DNA from: Candidatus Dormiibacterota bacterium | GTDB taxonomy: Bacteria; Chloroflexota; Dormibacteria; Aeolococcales; Aeolococcaceae | Length of the DNA stretch: 64,000 nucleotides | Reading direction: 5' to 3' | NCBI GenBank assembly: GCA_019245575.1 | Contig: JAFARE010000004.1 | Location: forward strand, 1-64,000 | In this document: in pieces, positions 16,619-25,624 of the stretch | Position numbering within the stretch: position 1 is the stretch's first letter | How the letters are laid out: each line of letters opens with the position of its first letter | Program-made: the position numbers and the translations under genes | The notes under the pieces: model-generated | What the model saw: the letters and a program-made list of their open reading frames with translations, nothing else | Told to the model about the DNA's origin: nothing | The model's database searches: none

Positions 16619-17410
16619 ATGACGTTCGCCGAACGCCTCGACGTGTGCGTCGAGCGGGCGGACTCCCTTCTGTGCGTGGGCCTCGACCCGGCCGGCATGG
16701 AGAGCGCCGAGGCGGCGGAGCGGCAGTGCCTCGATGTGCTCGACGCCACCCTCGACCTGGTGTGCGCGGTGAAGCCGAACGTTGCCTTCTTCGAGCAGTT
16801 CGGCGCGGCGGGCTACGCAGCGCTGGAGCGGCTGCGGCCGCGCATCCCCGAGGACCGGATGCTCATCCTCGACGCCAAGCGGGGCGACGTGGGCAGCTCG
16901 GCGGAGGCATACGCCCGGGCGCTGTTCGACGTGCTGGGTGCGGACGCGGTCACCGTCAACCCGCTCCAGGGAGGCGACGCTGTGGCGCCGTTCCTGTCCC
17001 GCGCCGGCCGCGGCGCCTTTCTGCTCACGCGCACCAGCAACCCGGGGGCGGCAGACCTGCTCGACCAGCAGCTGGCGGACGGAACGCCGGTGTACCGGCG
17101 CATCGTCCAGCTCGGGCTCGGCTGGGACCAGGGGGGCCGGGTGGGCTTCGTCGTCGGGGCCACGGACCCCGCAGCGGTCGCCGCGGTGCGGGCGGCGGCG
17201 CCCGAGGCACCCCTGCTGGTGCCGGGCGTGGGCGCGCAGGGTGGCGCGCTGGAGGAGTCGGTGCGAGCCGGGTTGGATCCGTGGCGCCGCGGCCTCGTGG
17301 TCAATGTGAGCCGCGGCATCGCCGGAGCCGCGGAGGGCCCTCGCGCCGCCGCCGTCAGCTTCCGCGACCGCATCAACGCGGTGCGTGTGGCCGCGCCCGC
17401 GTCGGCATGA
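16619..17410 (+). CDS. pyrF: Orotidine 5'-phosphate decarboxylase, type 2
   Basis: A 263-residue enzyme that decarboxylates OMP to UMP, the last step of de novo pyrimidine synthesis. The active-site motif DAKRGDVGSSAEAYA (Asp and Lys of the catalytic tetrad) is intact at about residues 81-95. The substrate Asp is in LCVGLDPAG, and KPNVAFFEQFG precedes the motif. The length and the FLLTRTSNPGA segment place it in the longer type 2 subfamily typical of Actinobacteria, Myxococcus and Chloroflexi. Its ATGA overlap couples it to the deacetylase gene. Confidence 0.95.
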   Translation: MTFAERLDVCVERADSLLCVGLDPAGMESAEAAERQCLDVLDATLDLVCAVKPNVAFFEQFGAAGYAALERLRPRIPEDRMLILDAKRGDVGSSAEAYARALFDVLGADAVTVNPLQGGDAVAPFLSRAGRGAFLLTRTSNPGAADLLDQQLADGTPVYRRIVQLGLGWDQGGRVGFVVGATDPAAVAAVRAAAPEAPLLVPGVGAQGGALEESVRAGLDPWRRGLVVNVSRGIAGAAEGPRAAAVSFRDRINAVRVAAPASA

Positions 17411-18360
17411 GCGTTCCCCTCGCGCTGGTGCGCAACGACGGCCACGGGCAGCACTTCATGCCAGGGCACCCGGAGCGGCCCGAGCGAGTAATGGCCATCC
17501 TTGACCACATCAAGTCGCAGGCGGACCTCGCCGCGCTGCCGTGGCTCCAGGTGGAGGAGGGGAGGGCCGAGCTGCCCCTGCTGGTGCACTCGGAGGACGA
17601 GGTGCGCGCCGTTGAGGCGATGAGCCGCGCGGGGGGCGGATGGTTCGACGCCGACACGTACTGCCGCGCCGAGTCGTACGCCATCGCGCTGCAGGCGGCG
17701 GCGTGCGCCGCCCTCGCGGTGGAGGCGGTGGCGGGGGAGGAGGCACTTTCGGTGTTCGTGCTGGCGCGGCCTCCGGGACACCATGCAACCGAGTACGTGC
17801 CGATGGGCTTCTGCCTGTTCAACAACGCGGCGATAGCGGTCCGCGCCGCCCAGCTTCGCGGGCTGGCCCGGGTTGCCGTGGTGGACATCGACGTGCACCA
17901 CGGCAACGGCACGCAGGACATCTTCGCCGCCGACCCGACCGTACTGTATTGCTCGCTGCATCAGTTTCCCTTCTACCCGGGCACCGGCCTGGAGACCGAG
18001 CGTGGCGTGGAGGAAACCGTGGTCAACGTGCACATGGCGGCGGGCAGCGATGCGGCGACGTGGCTGGCCCGCTTCGAGGAGCGCGTGGTGCCGGCTGTCG
18101 ATGCGTTCCGCCCCGACCTGCTGCTGGTGAGCGCGGGCTTCGACGCGCACCAGGCCGACCCGCTGGCGGAGCTCGGAATGACAGCCGACGCGTACGCAAC
18201 GGTGGCCCGGCGCATCCGCGAGCTCGCTGAGCGGCATGCCTCAGGACGCTCCGTGTGGCTGCTGGAGGGAGGCTATGACCTGCGCGCGCTCGCCGAGTCC
18301 TCGGCTGCCGTGCTGCGCGTGCTAATGGCGGAGCCGGGGGATGACACTGCGGCTGCGTGA
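17407..18360 (+). CDS. Histone-deacetylase-superfamily hydrolase
   Basis: A 317-residue zinc deacetylase of the HDAC/AcuC/acetylpolyamine amidohydrolase superfamily. The HH pair is in RPPGHHATEYVPMGFCLFNN, zinc ligands are in VDIDVHHGNGTQD, the third ligand is in SAGFDAHQADPL, and the catalytic-Tyr region is in LLEGGYDL. All active-site residues are present. Bacterial members deacetylate polyamines, acetoin-pathway acetyl-CoA synthetase or unknown metabolites; the substrate is not evident. The ATG overlaps the pyrF stop. Its 3' end overlaps the lipoprotein gene by 20 bp. Confidence 0.92.
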   Translation: MSVPLALVRNDGHGQHFMPGHPERPERVMAILDHIKSQADLAALPWLQVEEGRAELPLLVHSEDEVRAVEAMSRAGGGWFDADTYCRAESYAIALQAAACAALAVEAVAGEEALSVFVLARPPGHHATEYVPMGFCLFNNAAIAVRAAQLRGLARVAVVDIDVHHGNGTQDIFAADPTVLYCSLHQFPFYPGTGLETERGVEETVVNVHMAAGSDAATWLARFEERVVPAVDAFRPDLLLVSAGFDAHQADPLAELGMTADAYATVARRIRELAERHASGRSVWLLEGGYDLRALAESSAAVLRVLMAEPGDDTAAA

Positions 18361-19183
18361 CGCGTCGCGGTCTGCCCGCGCGCTCTTGGCCGGCGCCGTG
18401 CTCTTCGTCGCGGCATGCGGTGGCAGCACGGCCGCGCCGCCATCGAGCGGAACGCCGGCGAGCTCGGCGTCGTCCGGCTCCAGTGCCACGCCGCAGCTGG
18501 CGGGCACCACGCGCACCGTCCTCACGCAGCTGGGGCTGAACATGCACAGCGACGCGTCGCGAAGCGCGCCGGTCGTCGGCGTGCTGGGGCAGGGCGCCCA
18601 GGTGACGGTGCTGGACTACAGGGCGTCCGACGGTGGCTGGTTCAAGGTGCAGGGCCAGACGGTGACGGGCTGGATCGTCGGGGATCCGACGCTCACCGCC
18701 GCCGGTGCGTTGACGTCCTACTCGTCGACGGACCGCGGCTTTTCGCTGCTGTACCCATCGACGTGGACCTTCGCTGAGGAGCCCGCCGACACGCTGTTTC
18801 GGCCGCAGTCGACGGGTCAGCAGAGCCTGGTGGTGCGCGTGGCAGGCAGCATCGCCGCGCTGGGGCAGCCCGTGCCGCCCGGCTACGCCTCGACGTACTC
18901 CAACCAGGAGATCGTGTGCGGCTACACCGGCGAGCTGGTCGAGTATCAGCGCGCGAGTGGCGCCTCAGCGCCGGCCAGCCCCAACATCGCGGGCAGCAGT
19001 GCGAGGTGGCTTTCGCGCTACGCGCAGATCCGCCTGACGTTCGATTCCATGCACGCGATGGAATTGGCCTTCAACTACGAGAACCAGAGCGACCTCGACA
19101 CATTCGCCGACGCGTACAACTCCATCTCGTTCCCGTACCCGCTGTGCCAGGCGCCGCAGAGCCCTGCGCCGATGCCGACGTGA
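18341..19183 (+). CDS. SH3-domain lipoprotein
   Basis: A 280-residue secreted lipoprotein. The signal peptide (residues 1-26) has a basic start, a hydrophobic core ALLAGAVLFVA and lipobox VAAC, with Cys26 lipidated. A Ser/Ala/Gly linker follows. A bacterial SH3 domain lies at about residues 58-122 (LGLNMHSDASRSAPVVGVLG and VTGWIVGDP). The C-terminal 150 residues are unclassified but contain a PsbP-like start (RGFSLLYPSTWTF). It is expected on the outer face of the membrane. It overlaps the deacetylase gene by 20 bp. Confidence 0.8.
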   Translation: MTLRLRDASRSARALLAGAVLFVAACGGSTAAPPSSGTPASSASSGSSATPQLAGTTRTVLTQLGLNMHSDASRSAPVVGVLGQGAQVTVLDYRASDGGWFKVQGQTVTGWIVGDPTLTAAGALTSYSSTDRGFSLLYPSTWTFAEEPADTLFRPQSTGQQSLVVRVAGSIAALGQPVPPGYASTYSNQEIVCGYTGELVEYQRASGASAPASPNIAGSSARWLSRYAQIRLTFDSMHAMELAFNYENQSDLDTFADAYNSISFPYPLCQAPQSPAPMPT

Positions 19184-19193
19184 GACCGCATTG

Positions 19194-19595
19194 ATGCGCA
19201 CCAGCGATCTGCACGTCGACACATCGCGCAGCGAGGTCACGGACATCACCGACGACGCGGAGGCGTTCGTCGCGGGTCAGGGCGACGGGCTCCTGAACGT
19301 CTTCGCTCCACACGCGACAGCGGGCGTCGCGCTGATGGAGACCGGCAGCGGCAGCGAACGCGACCTCGTCGACGCCCTGCGCCGCCTGCTGCCACGCGAC
19401 GACCGCTACAAGCACCGCCACGGTGCGGCCGGCCACGGCGCCGACCACCTGCTGCCGGTCATCGTGTCACCGTCGTTGACCATCCCGGTGCGCGATGGTC
19501 GCCTGCTGCTGGGCACATGGCAGCGTGTCGTACTCGTCGATCTCAACGCAGACAACCCGCGCCGCACCATAAGGCTGAGCTTCGTCAGCGGCTGA
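19194..19595 (+). CDS. YjbQ/UPF0047 family protein
   Basis: A 133-residue protein of the YjbQ (UPF0047) family, small trimeric proteins with a metal or phosphate site and reported secondary thiamine-phosphate synthase activity. Key motifs are FAPHATAGVALMETG, HRHGAAGHGADHLLPVIVSP and LLLGTWQRVVLVDLN; the conserved His cluster is complete. I use ATG 19194 over the TTG at 19191. It follows the lipoprotein by 10 bp. Confidence 0.88.
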   Translation: MRTSDLHVDTSRSEVTDITDDAEAFVAGQGDGLLNVFAPHATAGVALMETGSGSERDLVDALRRLLPRDDRYKHRHGAAGHGADHLLPVIVSPSLTIPVRDGRLLLGTWQRVVLVDLNADNPRRTIRLSFVSG

Positions 19596-19782
19596 CGCGA
19601 TTCGACGCGCCCGTGCCACGCCGGCAGCGGAATGTCCGGAGCGAGGGCGTCACGGAGGCGAGACGGCACGACTAGGAGCGTGAGTCCAGCCGAGTGTCGA
19701 GCCGCGGGCCCCCAGCGGGGGTCCGACGGCGTACCTCGCGCAGCGACATACCGCTGCCGGCAGTGCGCGGCACGCGCAAGCG

Positions 19783-20721
19783 TCAGGCGCTGCCGGAGCT
19801 CTGGCCTACATGGGGCACGAAGTTGGACTGCACGATCGACGAGTGCGACACTGACATGCCGATCAAGCAGATGGCGATCATCGTCACCCACGCTGCGCCG
19901 ATGGCGAGACGAGTGGCCGGCGGCACCGCGGCGGGTTCGAGGCCGTGCTGCCGGTTGCGGAAGCGCTGGTATGTGGTGAACGCGCCGAGGATCAGGATGA
20001 TGAACGCGAACGGATTCGAGAGCCAGAACGCGACCACCAGCATGATGGCGAGGCCGACGACGTTCATCCAGATGGAGATGGCGTTGGCCACCCGTCCGCC
20101 GTCGAGCGGGCTGAGCGGGATCAGGTTGAAGAGGTTGATGAAACAGCCGAAGTAAGCAAGCGCGAGGAGCAGGAAGTGGAAGCTGCCTGACGGCCCCGCC
20201 TGCGCCCAGATGAAGCAGATGAACGCAGCGGCCGTGCCGAACACCGGACCGCCGATGGCGATGATGGCCTCCTGGCGTGCGTCGGTGAACGGCCGAGCCG
20301 AGCGCGTGAATGCGCCGAAGGGCCCGAGGAACACGGGCAGCGACATGGGGATGCCCTGCCACCGCGACACGATGACATGGCCTGATTCGTGCACAAGGAT
20401 CAGGAGCACGACGCCGATGGCGAACTGCCAGCCGAAGAACAGCGTGTAGAAGAACAGCGCCACCACCATCGAGATCAGCGTTGGGCCCAGCTTGGCCGCC
20501 TTCAGCAGCACCACGCCGTACTTGAGGAACGCGGCGAGTCCCGCACCGATCGCGGTGATGATGCCGCCCTCGCGGCGCCGCTGCGGCGCCGTGGGCGAGT
20601 GCTGCTGCTGCGTTGCCCCTTGTGCATACGGCGCCGGGAGCCAGCCCGGCGGCTGCTGCGGCTGCCACGTGTACATCGCCGGCTGCTCGCCCTGGGGCTC
20701 GCTTGGATTCAGGTCGCTCAT
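19783..20721 (-). CDS. M50-family site-2 metalloprotease
   Basis: A 312-residue intramembrane zinc protease. After a Pro/Gln-rich cytosolic N-terminus (residues 1-50), it has about six membrane helices. The zinc motif HESGH is in LILVHESGHVIVSRW near residue 110, and the third ligand is in NLIPLSPLDGGRV. No PDZ or CBS domain is attached, so it belongs to the short M50 group. Relatives cleave membrane-bound anti-sigma factors or membrane proteins; the substrate here is unknown. It has its own GAGGATTTGG leader and is 8 bp upstream of the methyltransferase stop. Confidence 0.88.
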   Translation of the reverse strand: MSDLNPSEPQGEQPAMYTWQPQQPPGWLPAPYAQGATQQQHSPTAPQRRREGGIITAIGAGLAAFLKYGVVLLKAAKLGPTLISMVVALFFYTLFFGWQFAIGVVLLILVHESGHVIVSRWQGIPMSLPVFLGPFGAFTRSARPFTDARQEAIIAIGGPVFGTAAAFICFIWAQAGPSGSFHFLLLALAYFGCFINLFNLIPLSPLDGGRVANAISIWMNVVGLAIMLVVAFWLSNPFAFIILILGAFTTYQRFRNRQHGLEPAAVPPATRLAIGAAWVTMIAICLIGMSVSHSSIVQSNFVPHVGQSSGSA

Positions 20722-20729
20722 CCAAATCC

Positions 20730-21500
20730 TCAGCGCACGGCGAGAAGCACGCGGTTCGCCAGCCGCTGCCAGATGGTGCCCACCTCGGCGAATCCCGCAG
20801 CGAGCAACGCGGCCCGGTGAAACTCGTAGCTTTGCGCGTCGTTGTCGTGCGGATGATCGTGGTGGCGGCGCTTGCGCTCGGCCGCTGAATCAGCCAGCGC
20901 GGGCTCACTCATCGCGGCGCTCCACCACGTGTCGTAGTCCTCAGCCCCTTCTGGGGTGGGCGGCCATTCCGGTTGCACCTCGCGCGAGACGGCGGCGATG
21001 GTGCGCTGGTCGTGGTCGAAGTCGAGGCGGTCACCGTCCAGGAGGACACCGCGCGGGCGCAGCAGCTGGGCGAGCGTGCCGTACAAGCGCAGCAGCTCGG
21101 GCAGCCCGAGCCAGTGCAGCGCGGTCGTCGAGATCGCCGCGTCAAAGGGTGGTTCCAGTGGCAGCTGCGAGGTCCAGTCGCCGCGCATGTCGGCGTCGAC
21201 GAAGTGCAGCCGCTCGTGGCCCGCGAGAGCGCCGCGGCCGATGGTGAGCAGGACGGGATCCGTATCGATGGCCACGATCTCGGCATCGGGCATGCGCTGG
21301 AGCACGCGCGCGCTGAGCGAGCCTGGCCCGCAGCCCAGGTCGAGCAACCGTGGCGAGGTGCCGACGAACGCCACGAGCGCATCCACCATCGCGGTGAAGC
21401 GCGCCTCTCGATCGGGGATGTGCAGCTGCTGCTGGGCGTCCCAGCGGCGCAGCCAGCTGGCCCAATCGATGGCGGTTGGCGGCGGAGACGTGGTGGCCAT
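20730..21500 (-). CDS. Class I SAM-dependent methyltransferase
   Basis: A 256-residue methyltransferase. Motif I is LLDLGCGPGSLSARVLQRMP near residue 52, followed by the acidic IVAIDTDP. The post-I region FDAAISTTALHWLGLPELLR is typical of small-molecule methyltransferases of the trans-aconitate/UbiE type. The ATG at 21500 is chosen; the frame continues far upstream, but that is antisense to proC. A His/Asp-rich insert (RKRRHHDHPHDNDAQ) is unusual. The substrate is unknown. Confidence 0.82.
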   Translation of the reverse strand: MATTSPPPTAIDWASWLRRWDAQQQLHIPDREARFTAMVDALVAFVGTSPRLLDLGCGPGSLSARVLQRMPDAEIVAIDTDPVLLTIGRGALAGHERLHFVDADMRGDWTSQLPLEPPFDAAISTTALHWLGLPELLRLYGTLAQLLRPRGVLLDGDRLDFDHDQRTIAAVSREVQPEWPPTPEGAEDYDTWWSAAMSEPALADSAAERKRRHHDHPHDNDAQSYEFHRAALLAAGFAEVGTIWQRLANRVLLAVR

Positions 21501-21551
21501 GTGCCCATTGTGGCCGCCGGTGGCGTCCGGCGGCGGTTTGCGATGACCCGC

Positions 21552-21557
21552 TATCGT
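21552..21557 (+). promoter_or_regulatory. -10 element TATCGT of proC
   Basis: TATCGT ends 7 bp before the ATG at 21565. No ribosome-binding site is seen. Confidence 0.4.
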
Positions 21558-21564
21558 GCGGCGG

Positions 21565-22440
21565 ATGGACGCTGAGAATTCGCTGCACGGCGCGCGGATC
21601 GGCATCGTGGGCACTGGCGTGATGGCCGAGGCGATGCTCTCCGGCCTGCTCGACCGCCGTCTGGTCGACGCATCGCGGATCGTGTGCAGCCACCCGCGGG
21701 CGGAGCGTCGCGCTGCGCTGGAGCGCGAACACGGCGTCGTCACGACATCCGCCAACGCGGAGGCGGTGCGCGACGCGGACGTCGTGCTGCTGGGCGTGAA
21801 GCCGCAGATGCTGGCCGAGGTGATGCCCGAGCTGCGCGGTTCGATACGCGCGCAGCAGCTGGTGCTCAGCATCATCGCCGGGGCCAGCACGCGGGCGGTG
21901 GGAGACGGGCTGCAGCATCCGGCGATCGTGCGCTGCATGCCCAACACGCCGGCGCAGATCGGCCAGGGCGTCAGCGTGTGGTTCGCCACGGAGAGCGTCG
22001 ATGAGGCCGGCAAGGCGCGCGTGCGCGCCATGCTGTCGGCGCTGGGCCGCGAGTTCGAGGTGCACGACGAGCGGCAGGTGGCAATGGCCACGGCGGTGAG
22101 CGGCACCGGCCCCACGTACATCTTTCTGTTCATCGAAGCGCTCACCGACGCCGCCGTGCACCTCGGTTTCCCACGCCACGTGGCGCGCGAGCTCGTGCTC
22201 GACACGATGCAGGGCTCGGCGGCCTTCGCGTTGCACAGCGGCAAGCACGTCGCTGAGCTGCGTGACATGGTGACGTCCCCGGGAGGCACATCCGCGGAGG
22301 CGCTGTACCAGCTCGAGAAGGGGCGTCTGCGCACCGTGGTCAGTGACGCCGTGTGGGCGGCGTTCGAACGCACGCTGCGGCTCGAGGCAACCCTCGAGAA
22401 TCGCGATGACAACAGCACGTCGCGTGCGTCACGCCGGTGA
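21565..22440 (+). CDS. proC: Pyrroline-5-carboxylate reductase
   Basis: A 291-residue NADPH-dependent enzyme catalysing the final step of proline synthesis. The N-terminal Rossmann motif is RIGIVGTGVMAEAMLSGLL. Further family motifs are VLLGVKPQ, RCMPNTPAQIGQGVS, SGTGPTYIFLFIEALTDAAV and TSPGGTSAEAL; the last two form the dimerisation and active site. The ATG at 21565 is preferred over GTG 21556. The stop overlaps the next start (GTGA). Confidence 0.94.
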   Translation: MDAENSLHGARIGIVGTGVMAEAMLSGLLDRRLVDASRIVCSHPRAERRAALEREHGVVTTSANAEAVRDADVVLLGVKPQMLAEVMPELRGSIRAQQLVLSIIAGASTRAVGDGLQHPAIVRCMPNTPAQIGQGVSVWFATESVDEAGKARVRAMLSALGREFEVHDERQVAMATAVSGTGPTYIFLFIEALTDAAVHLGFPRHVARELVLDTMQGSAAFALHSGKHVAELRDMVTSPGGTSAEALYQLEKGRLRTVVSDAVWAAFERTLRLEATLENRDDNSTSRASRR

Positions 22441-23165
22441 GGCGGTACGGCCTCTACCTCGAATCCGGGCCCAAGCGGCGCACCACGATGGTGCACGTGC
22501 TCGACCTGCTGGGCTGCATCGCCAACGGACCTACGACCGATGCGGCGATGGAGGCAACGCCGGGGGCGATCAACGCATACCGTCGCTTCCTCGCTGCGCA
22601 CGGTGAGACCATCAAGGCCGACGAGCCCTTCGAGGTGCGGGTCGTCGAGCACATCACCGAAGGGGATTGGCTGGGCAACGGGTCGCCGTACCTGGTGTTT
22701 CCTCCGGATCTTCAGCCGCTGACACCGGTGGAGGCGAAGCGTTACCTGCAGCGCTTCGCGTTCCTCAGCGAGGCGCTCGCGGCATGGGCCGAGACGCAGT
22801 CCGGCCGCGCCCTCGACGCGAAGCCGCGCGCCGGCGGCCGCACCGCGCGCGCAGTGCTGCTGCACGCGCTGGGCTCGCCGGGGGCGTACCTGAGCAGCGC
22901 GCTCGGCGGCGCGCCCGGGTTCAGCCGTCTCGCCACAAGCGCCGAGCGGGGCGAGACACCGTTGCCCGAGGCGTTTCGCCAGGTGGCCGACATGGCTTCG
23001 TCGCTGGTCAGTTCCACCACGCCGCAGCAGCGCGCCGCAGTGCGGGCGCTCAGCGGCGGGGAGCGCCGCTACACGCTGCGCAAGGCGGTGCGCCGCATGC
23101 TCGAGCACCACTGGGAGCACCTGGCGGAGCTGTCCCGCAGGCCCGGAGGACCGGGGCTGGTCTGA
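22437..23165 (+). CDS. HicB-like / DinB-like two-domain protein
   Basis: A 242-residue protein. Residues 1-60 (YGLYLESGP, then LLGCIANGPTTDAAMEAT and AINAYRRFLAAHG) resemble a HicB-type antitoxin domain. The C-terminal half (LLHALGSPGAYLSSALG, then RKAVRRMLEHHWEHLAELS) resembles a DinB/YfiT four-helix bundle with its conserved His positions. The fusion is recognised only by pattern. It is coupled to proC by a GTGA overlap and lies 17 bp ahead of the ATP-grasp-like gene, so it may open the amide-ligase locus or simply belong to proC. Confidence 0.6.
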   Translation: MRRYGLYLESGPKRRTTMVHVLDLLGCIANGPTTDAAMEATPGAINAYRRFLAAHGETIKADEPFEVRVVEHITEGDWLGNGSPYLVFPPDLQPLTPVEAKRYLQRFAFLSEALAAWAETQSGRALDAKPRAGGRTARAVLLHALGSPGAYLSSALGGAPGFSRLATSAERGETPLPEAFRQVADMASSLVSSTTPQQRAAVRALSGGERRYTLRKAVRRMLEHHWEHLAELSRRPGGPGLV

Positions 23166-23182
23166 GCGATACTCAGCAGGCC

Positions 23183-24427
23183 ATGGCCGGCACGCATCTC
23201 ATCGGTCTGCTGCTTGGGGTGGAGGAGGACTGGCCGGGCGCCTTCGAGTCGCTGCTGCGCCGCCTCGACCCGGCGATCACGGTTGACGGTGAGACGCACC
23301 GGTTCGCCACGGAGCGCGTGACCATCGAGCCGTTCAACCTGCGCGCCGTGCCGCGGTACTCGCTCGTGATCGACCGCCTCGCCTGGTGGTACGACATGCC
23401 TCGCGAGTGGCTGAAGAAGGTGACGCTGATGAACCCCGTGCACCTGCTCAACAATCCGTTCACGTTCGAGGCGATGCAGAAGCACGCGGCCTACTGCGCG
23501 ATGATCCGGCTCGGGCTGAAGGTCCCCGAGACCTGGATGCTCCCCAACAAGAAGCCGCCGGCCAACCCTCGCTTCGAGGGCACCGCGCAGCGGTACCTGC
23601 GCTACTTCGACCTTGACGAGGTGGCACGCGCCGTCGGGATGCCGCTGTACATGAAGCCGTTCGACGGCGGCGCCTGGGTAGGGGTGAGCCGCGTCGAGGA
23701 CACGGCGACGCTGCACCGCGCCTACGACGAGTCGGAGGAGCGGCTGATGCACGTGCAGGCATCGGTGGACGGTTACGACGCGTTCGCGCGCAGCCTCGGA
23801 GTGGGCGCCGAGGTGATGGTGATGAACTTTCACCCAGAGCGGCCGATGCACGACCGCTACTCCGTCGACTACAACTTCCTGAGCCCCGAGGTGGGCGAGG
23901 AGGTCGTGAGCATCCTGCGCATCGTCAACGGCTTCTTCCGCTGGGAGCTCAACAGCTGCGAGACGCTGGTGCGCGGCAGCGAGGTGGTGCCCATCGACTA
24001 CGCCAACGCCACGCCGGACCTCGCAATCACGAGCCTGCACTACTACTTCCCCTGGGCAATCCGCGCCCTGGTGAAGTGGGTCATCTTCTGCTGCGTGACG
24101 GAGCGGCGCCAGACCGTCGACATGGACACCCAGCGGTACTTCGCCATCGCAGATCGCGACGACCTCAGCTATGCGGAGAAGATCAAGCGCTACCGCGCGC
24201 TCGCCGACGAGCAGCTCCAGGTGGAGCGGTACCACGAGTTCTGCGCGCGGCACCTGCCCAACATCGACGAGGTGACGCTCAGCTGGGTGGAGAGCGACGA
24301 GTTCGACCGCCTCGTGGTGGACACCGTGCGCAGCACGTTCCCGGCGCACGAGCACGAGCAGTTCATCGCGCATTTCCGCGGCCTGCTGGAGCTGTGGGCC
24401 AAGGATCAGCGCGCGCTGGTCGCGTAG
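23183..24427 (+). CDS. Divergent ATP-grasp-like ligase (RimK-like)
   Basis: A 414-residue protein unlike the three other ligases in this locus. The core shows an ATP-grasp pattern. MPLYMKPFDGGAWVGVSRV (Lys158) corresponds to the lysine plus glycine-rich loop of the ATP-binding half. WELNSCETLVRGSEVVPIDY followed by ANATPD corresponds to the acidic metal-binding strand. The N-terminal 120 residues would be a pre-ATP-grasp domain. A conserved NPVHLLNNPFTFEAMQKHA segment lies between them. It is followed at 15 bp by the GCS2 ligase, an adjacency that suggests joint action on one product. The reaction (acid plus amine plus ATP) is inferred from the fold only. Confidence 0.72.
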   Translation: MAGTHLIGLLLGVEEDWPGAFESLLRRLDPAITVDGETHRFATERVTIEPFNLRAVPRYSLVIDRLAWWYDMPREWLKKVTLMNPVHLLNNPFTFEAMQKHAAYCAMIRLGLKVPETWMLPNKKPPANPRFEGTAQRYLRYFDLDEVARAVGMPLYMKPFDGGAWVGVSRVEDTATLHRAYDESEERLMHVQASVDGYDAFARSLGVGAEVMVMNFHPERPMHDRYSVDYNFLSPEVGEEVVSILRIVNGFFRWELNSCETLVRGSEVVPIDYANATPDLAITSLHYYFPWAIRALVKWVIFCCVTERRQTVDMDTQRYFAIADRDDLSYAEKIKRYRALADEQLQVERYHEFCARHLPNIDEVTLSWVESDEFDRLVVDTVRSTFPAHEHEQFIAHFRGLLELWAKDQRALVA

Positions 24428-24442
24428 GATGCGTCGCTGAGC

Positions 24443-25615
24443 ATGCCGATCCAGTTCGCTGCCAGCCCGCGACCAACCATCGGCGTCGAGGTCGAGCTCG
24501 AGCTGGTCGACGGGAGCACGCGCGAGCTGGTGAGCGCCGCCGCGTACGAGATCCTGACCGAGATGAAGAGCAAGCACGCCGACGGCGTGCATCCCAAGGC
24601 CAAGTCGGAGCTCCTGCAGTCGACGGTCGAGATCATCACGGGCATATGCGGGACCGTGCGCGAGGCATACGCCGATCTGGCTGCGACGCTCGACGAGCTG
24701 CGCACGTACACCGACCGCGAGGGCGTGCAGATCATGTGCTCGGGCACGCACCCGTTCAGCGACCCGGCGAAGCAGCGGATCACGCCCGATCCCCGCTACA
24801 TCCGCCTGGTGGACGAGATGCAGTGGCCGGCGCGGCAGATGCAGATCTTCGGCATCCACGTGCACGTGGGCGTGCGCAGCGGCGAGAAGGCGATCGCGAT
24901 GGTCAACGCGCTGTCGGGCTACATCCCGCACTTCCTCGCGCTGAGCGCGTCGAGCCCGTACTGGATGGGGCACGACACCGGGCTCGCCTCGTGCCGCTCC
25001 AAGGTGTTCGAGGGATTGCCCACGGCAGGGCCGCCCTGGCAGCTCACCGGCTGGGCCCAGTTCGAGCGGCTCATGGACACGCTGATCGCGGCGCGCACCA
25101 TCAGCAGCATCCGTGAGATCTGGTGGGACATCCGGCCCCATCCGGGCTTCGGCACCATCGAGCTGCGCATCTGCGACGGCATCCCCACCTTGCGTGAGAT
25201 CGCGGTCGTCGCGGCCATCAGCCAGTGCCTGGTGCACCGTTTCGACACCATGATCGACCGCGGTTACTCGCTGCCGACCACCCGAGCCTGGCTGGTGCGC
25301 GAGAACAAGTGGCGCGCCGCGCGCCACGGCCTTGACGCGCACATCGTCGTGGACGAGGAGGGCACCACCGTGCCGCTGCGCGACGCCATCCAGGAGATGG
25401 TCGAGGACCTCATGCCGGTGGCGGCGCGGCTGGGGTGCACCGAGGAGCTGCGCCGCACGTTCGAGGTGATGGAGCGCGGCCCCAGCTACATCCGGCAGCG
25501 TGAGGTGGTGGCGGCCGGCGGCACGCTCACCGATGTGGTCGACGGCCTGGTGCAGGAACTGCGCAGCGACCAGCCGGCACCGCGTCCGGCAGCGCTCAGC
25601 GCCGCGGCGACCTAG
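24443..25615 (+). CDS. GCS2-family carboxylate-amine ligase (YbdK-like)
   Basis: A 390-residue member of the GCS2 branch of glutamate-cysteine ligases, which form gamma-glutamyl or similar amide bonds using ATP. The start PTIGVEVELELVDGSTREL holds the metal-binding Glu cluster. QIFGIHVHVGV near residue 135 and FGTIELRICDGIP near 235 are family hallmarks. Genuine glutathione or ergothioneine-pathway neighbours are absent; instead it sits among ATP-grasp ligases, so an undetermined carboxylate and amine are more likely than Glu plus Cys. It ends 9 bp from the convergent ATP-grasp gene. A TAGGAT hexamer lies 12 bp before the ATG. Confidence 0.88.
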   Translation: MPIQFAASPRPTIGVEVELELVDGSTRELVSAAAYEILTEMKSKHADGVHPKAKSELLQSTVEIITGICGTVREAYADLAATLDELRTYTDREGVQIMCSGTHPFSDPAKQRITPDPRYIRLVDEMQWPARQMQIFGIHVHVGVRSGEKAIAMVNALSGYIPHFLALSASSPYWMGHDTGLASCRSKVFEGLPTAGPPWQLTGWAQFERLMDTLIAARTISSIREIWWDIRPHPGFGTIELRICDGIPTLREIAVVAAISQCLVHRFDTMIDRGYSLPTTRAWLVRENKWRAARHGLDAHIVVDEEGTTVPLRDAIQEMVEDLMPVAARLGCTEELRRTFEVMERGPSYIRQREVVAAGGTLTDVVDGLVQELRSDQPAPRPAALSAAAT

Positions 25616-25624
25616 CTCGGTAGC

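Noticed and set aside
20730-23120. A 796-residue minus-strand protein carrying the methyltransferase at its end
   Set aside because: The N-terminal 540 codons are antisense to proC and the next gene. The methyltransferase starts convincingly at 21500.
23069-25342. 757-codon open frame on the minus strand
   Set aside because: It lies opposite the ATP-grasp-like and GCS2 genes, has no recognisable domain, and shows the shadow-frame composition.
24443-25615. Assignment of the GCS2 protein as gshA or egtA
   Set aside because: No glutathione synthetase or ergothioneine genes adjoin it, and the YbdK-like branch includes enzymes with other substrates, so no symbol was given.
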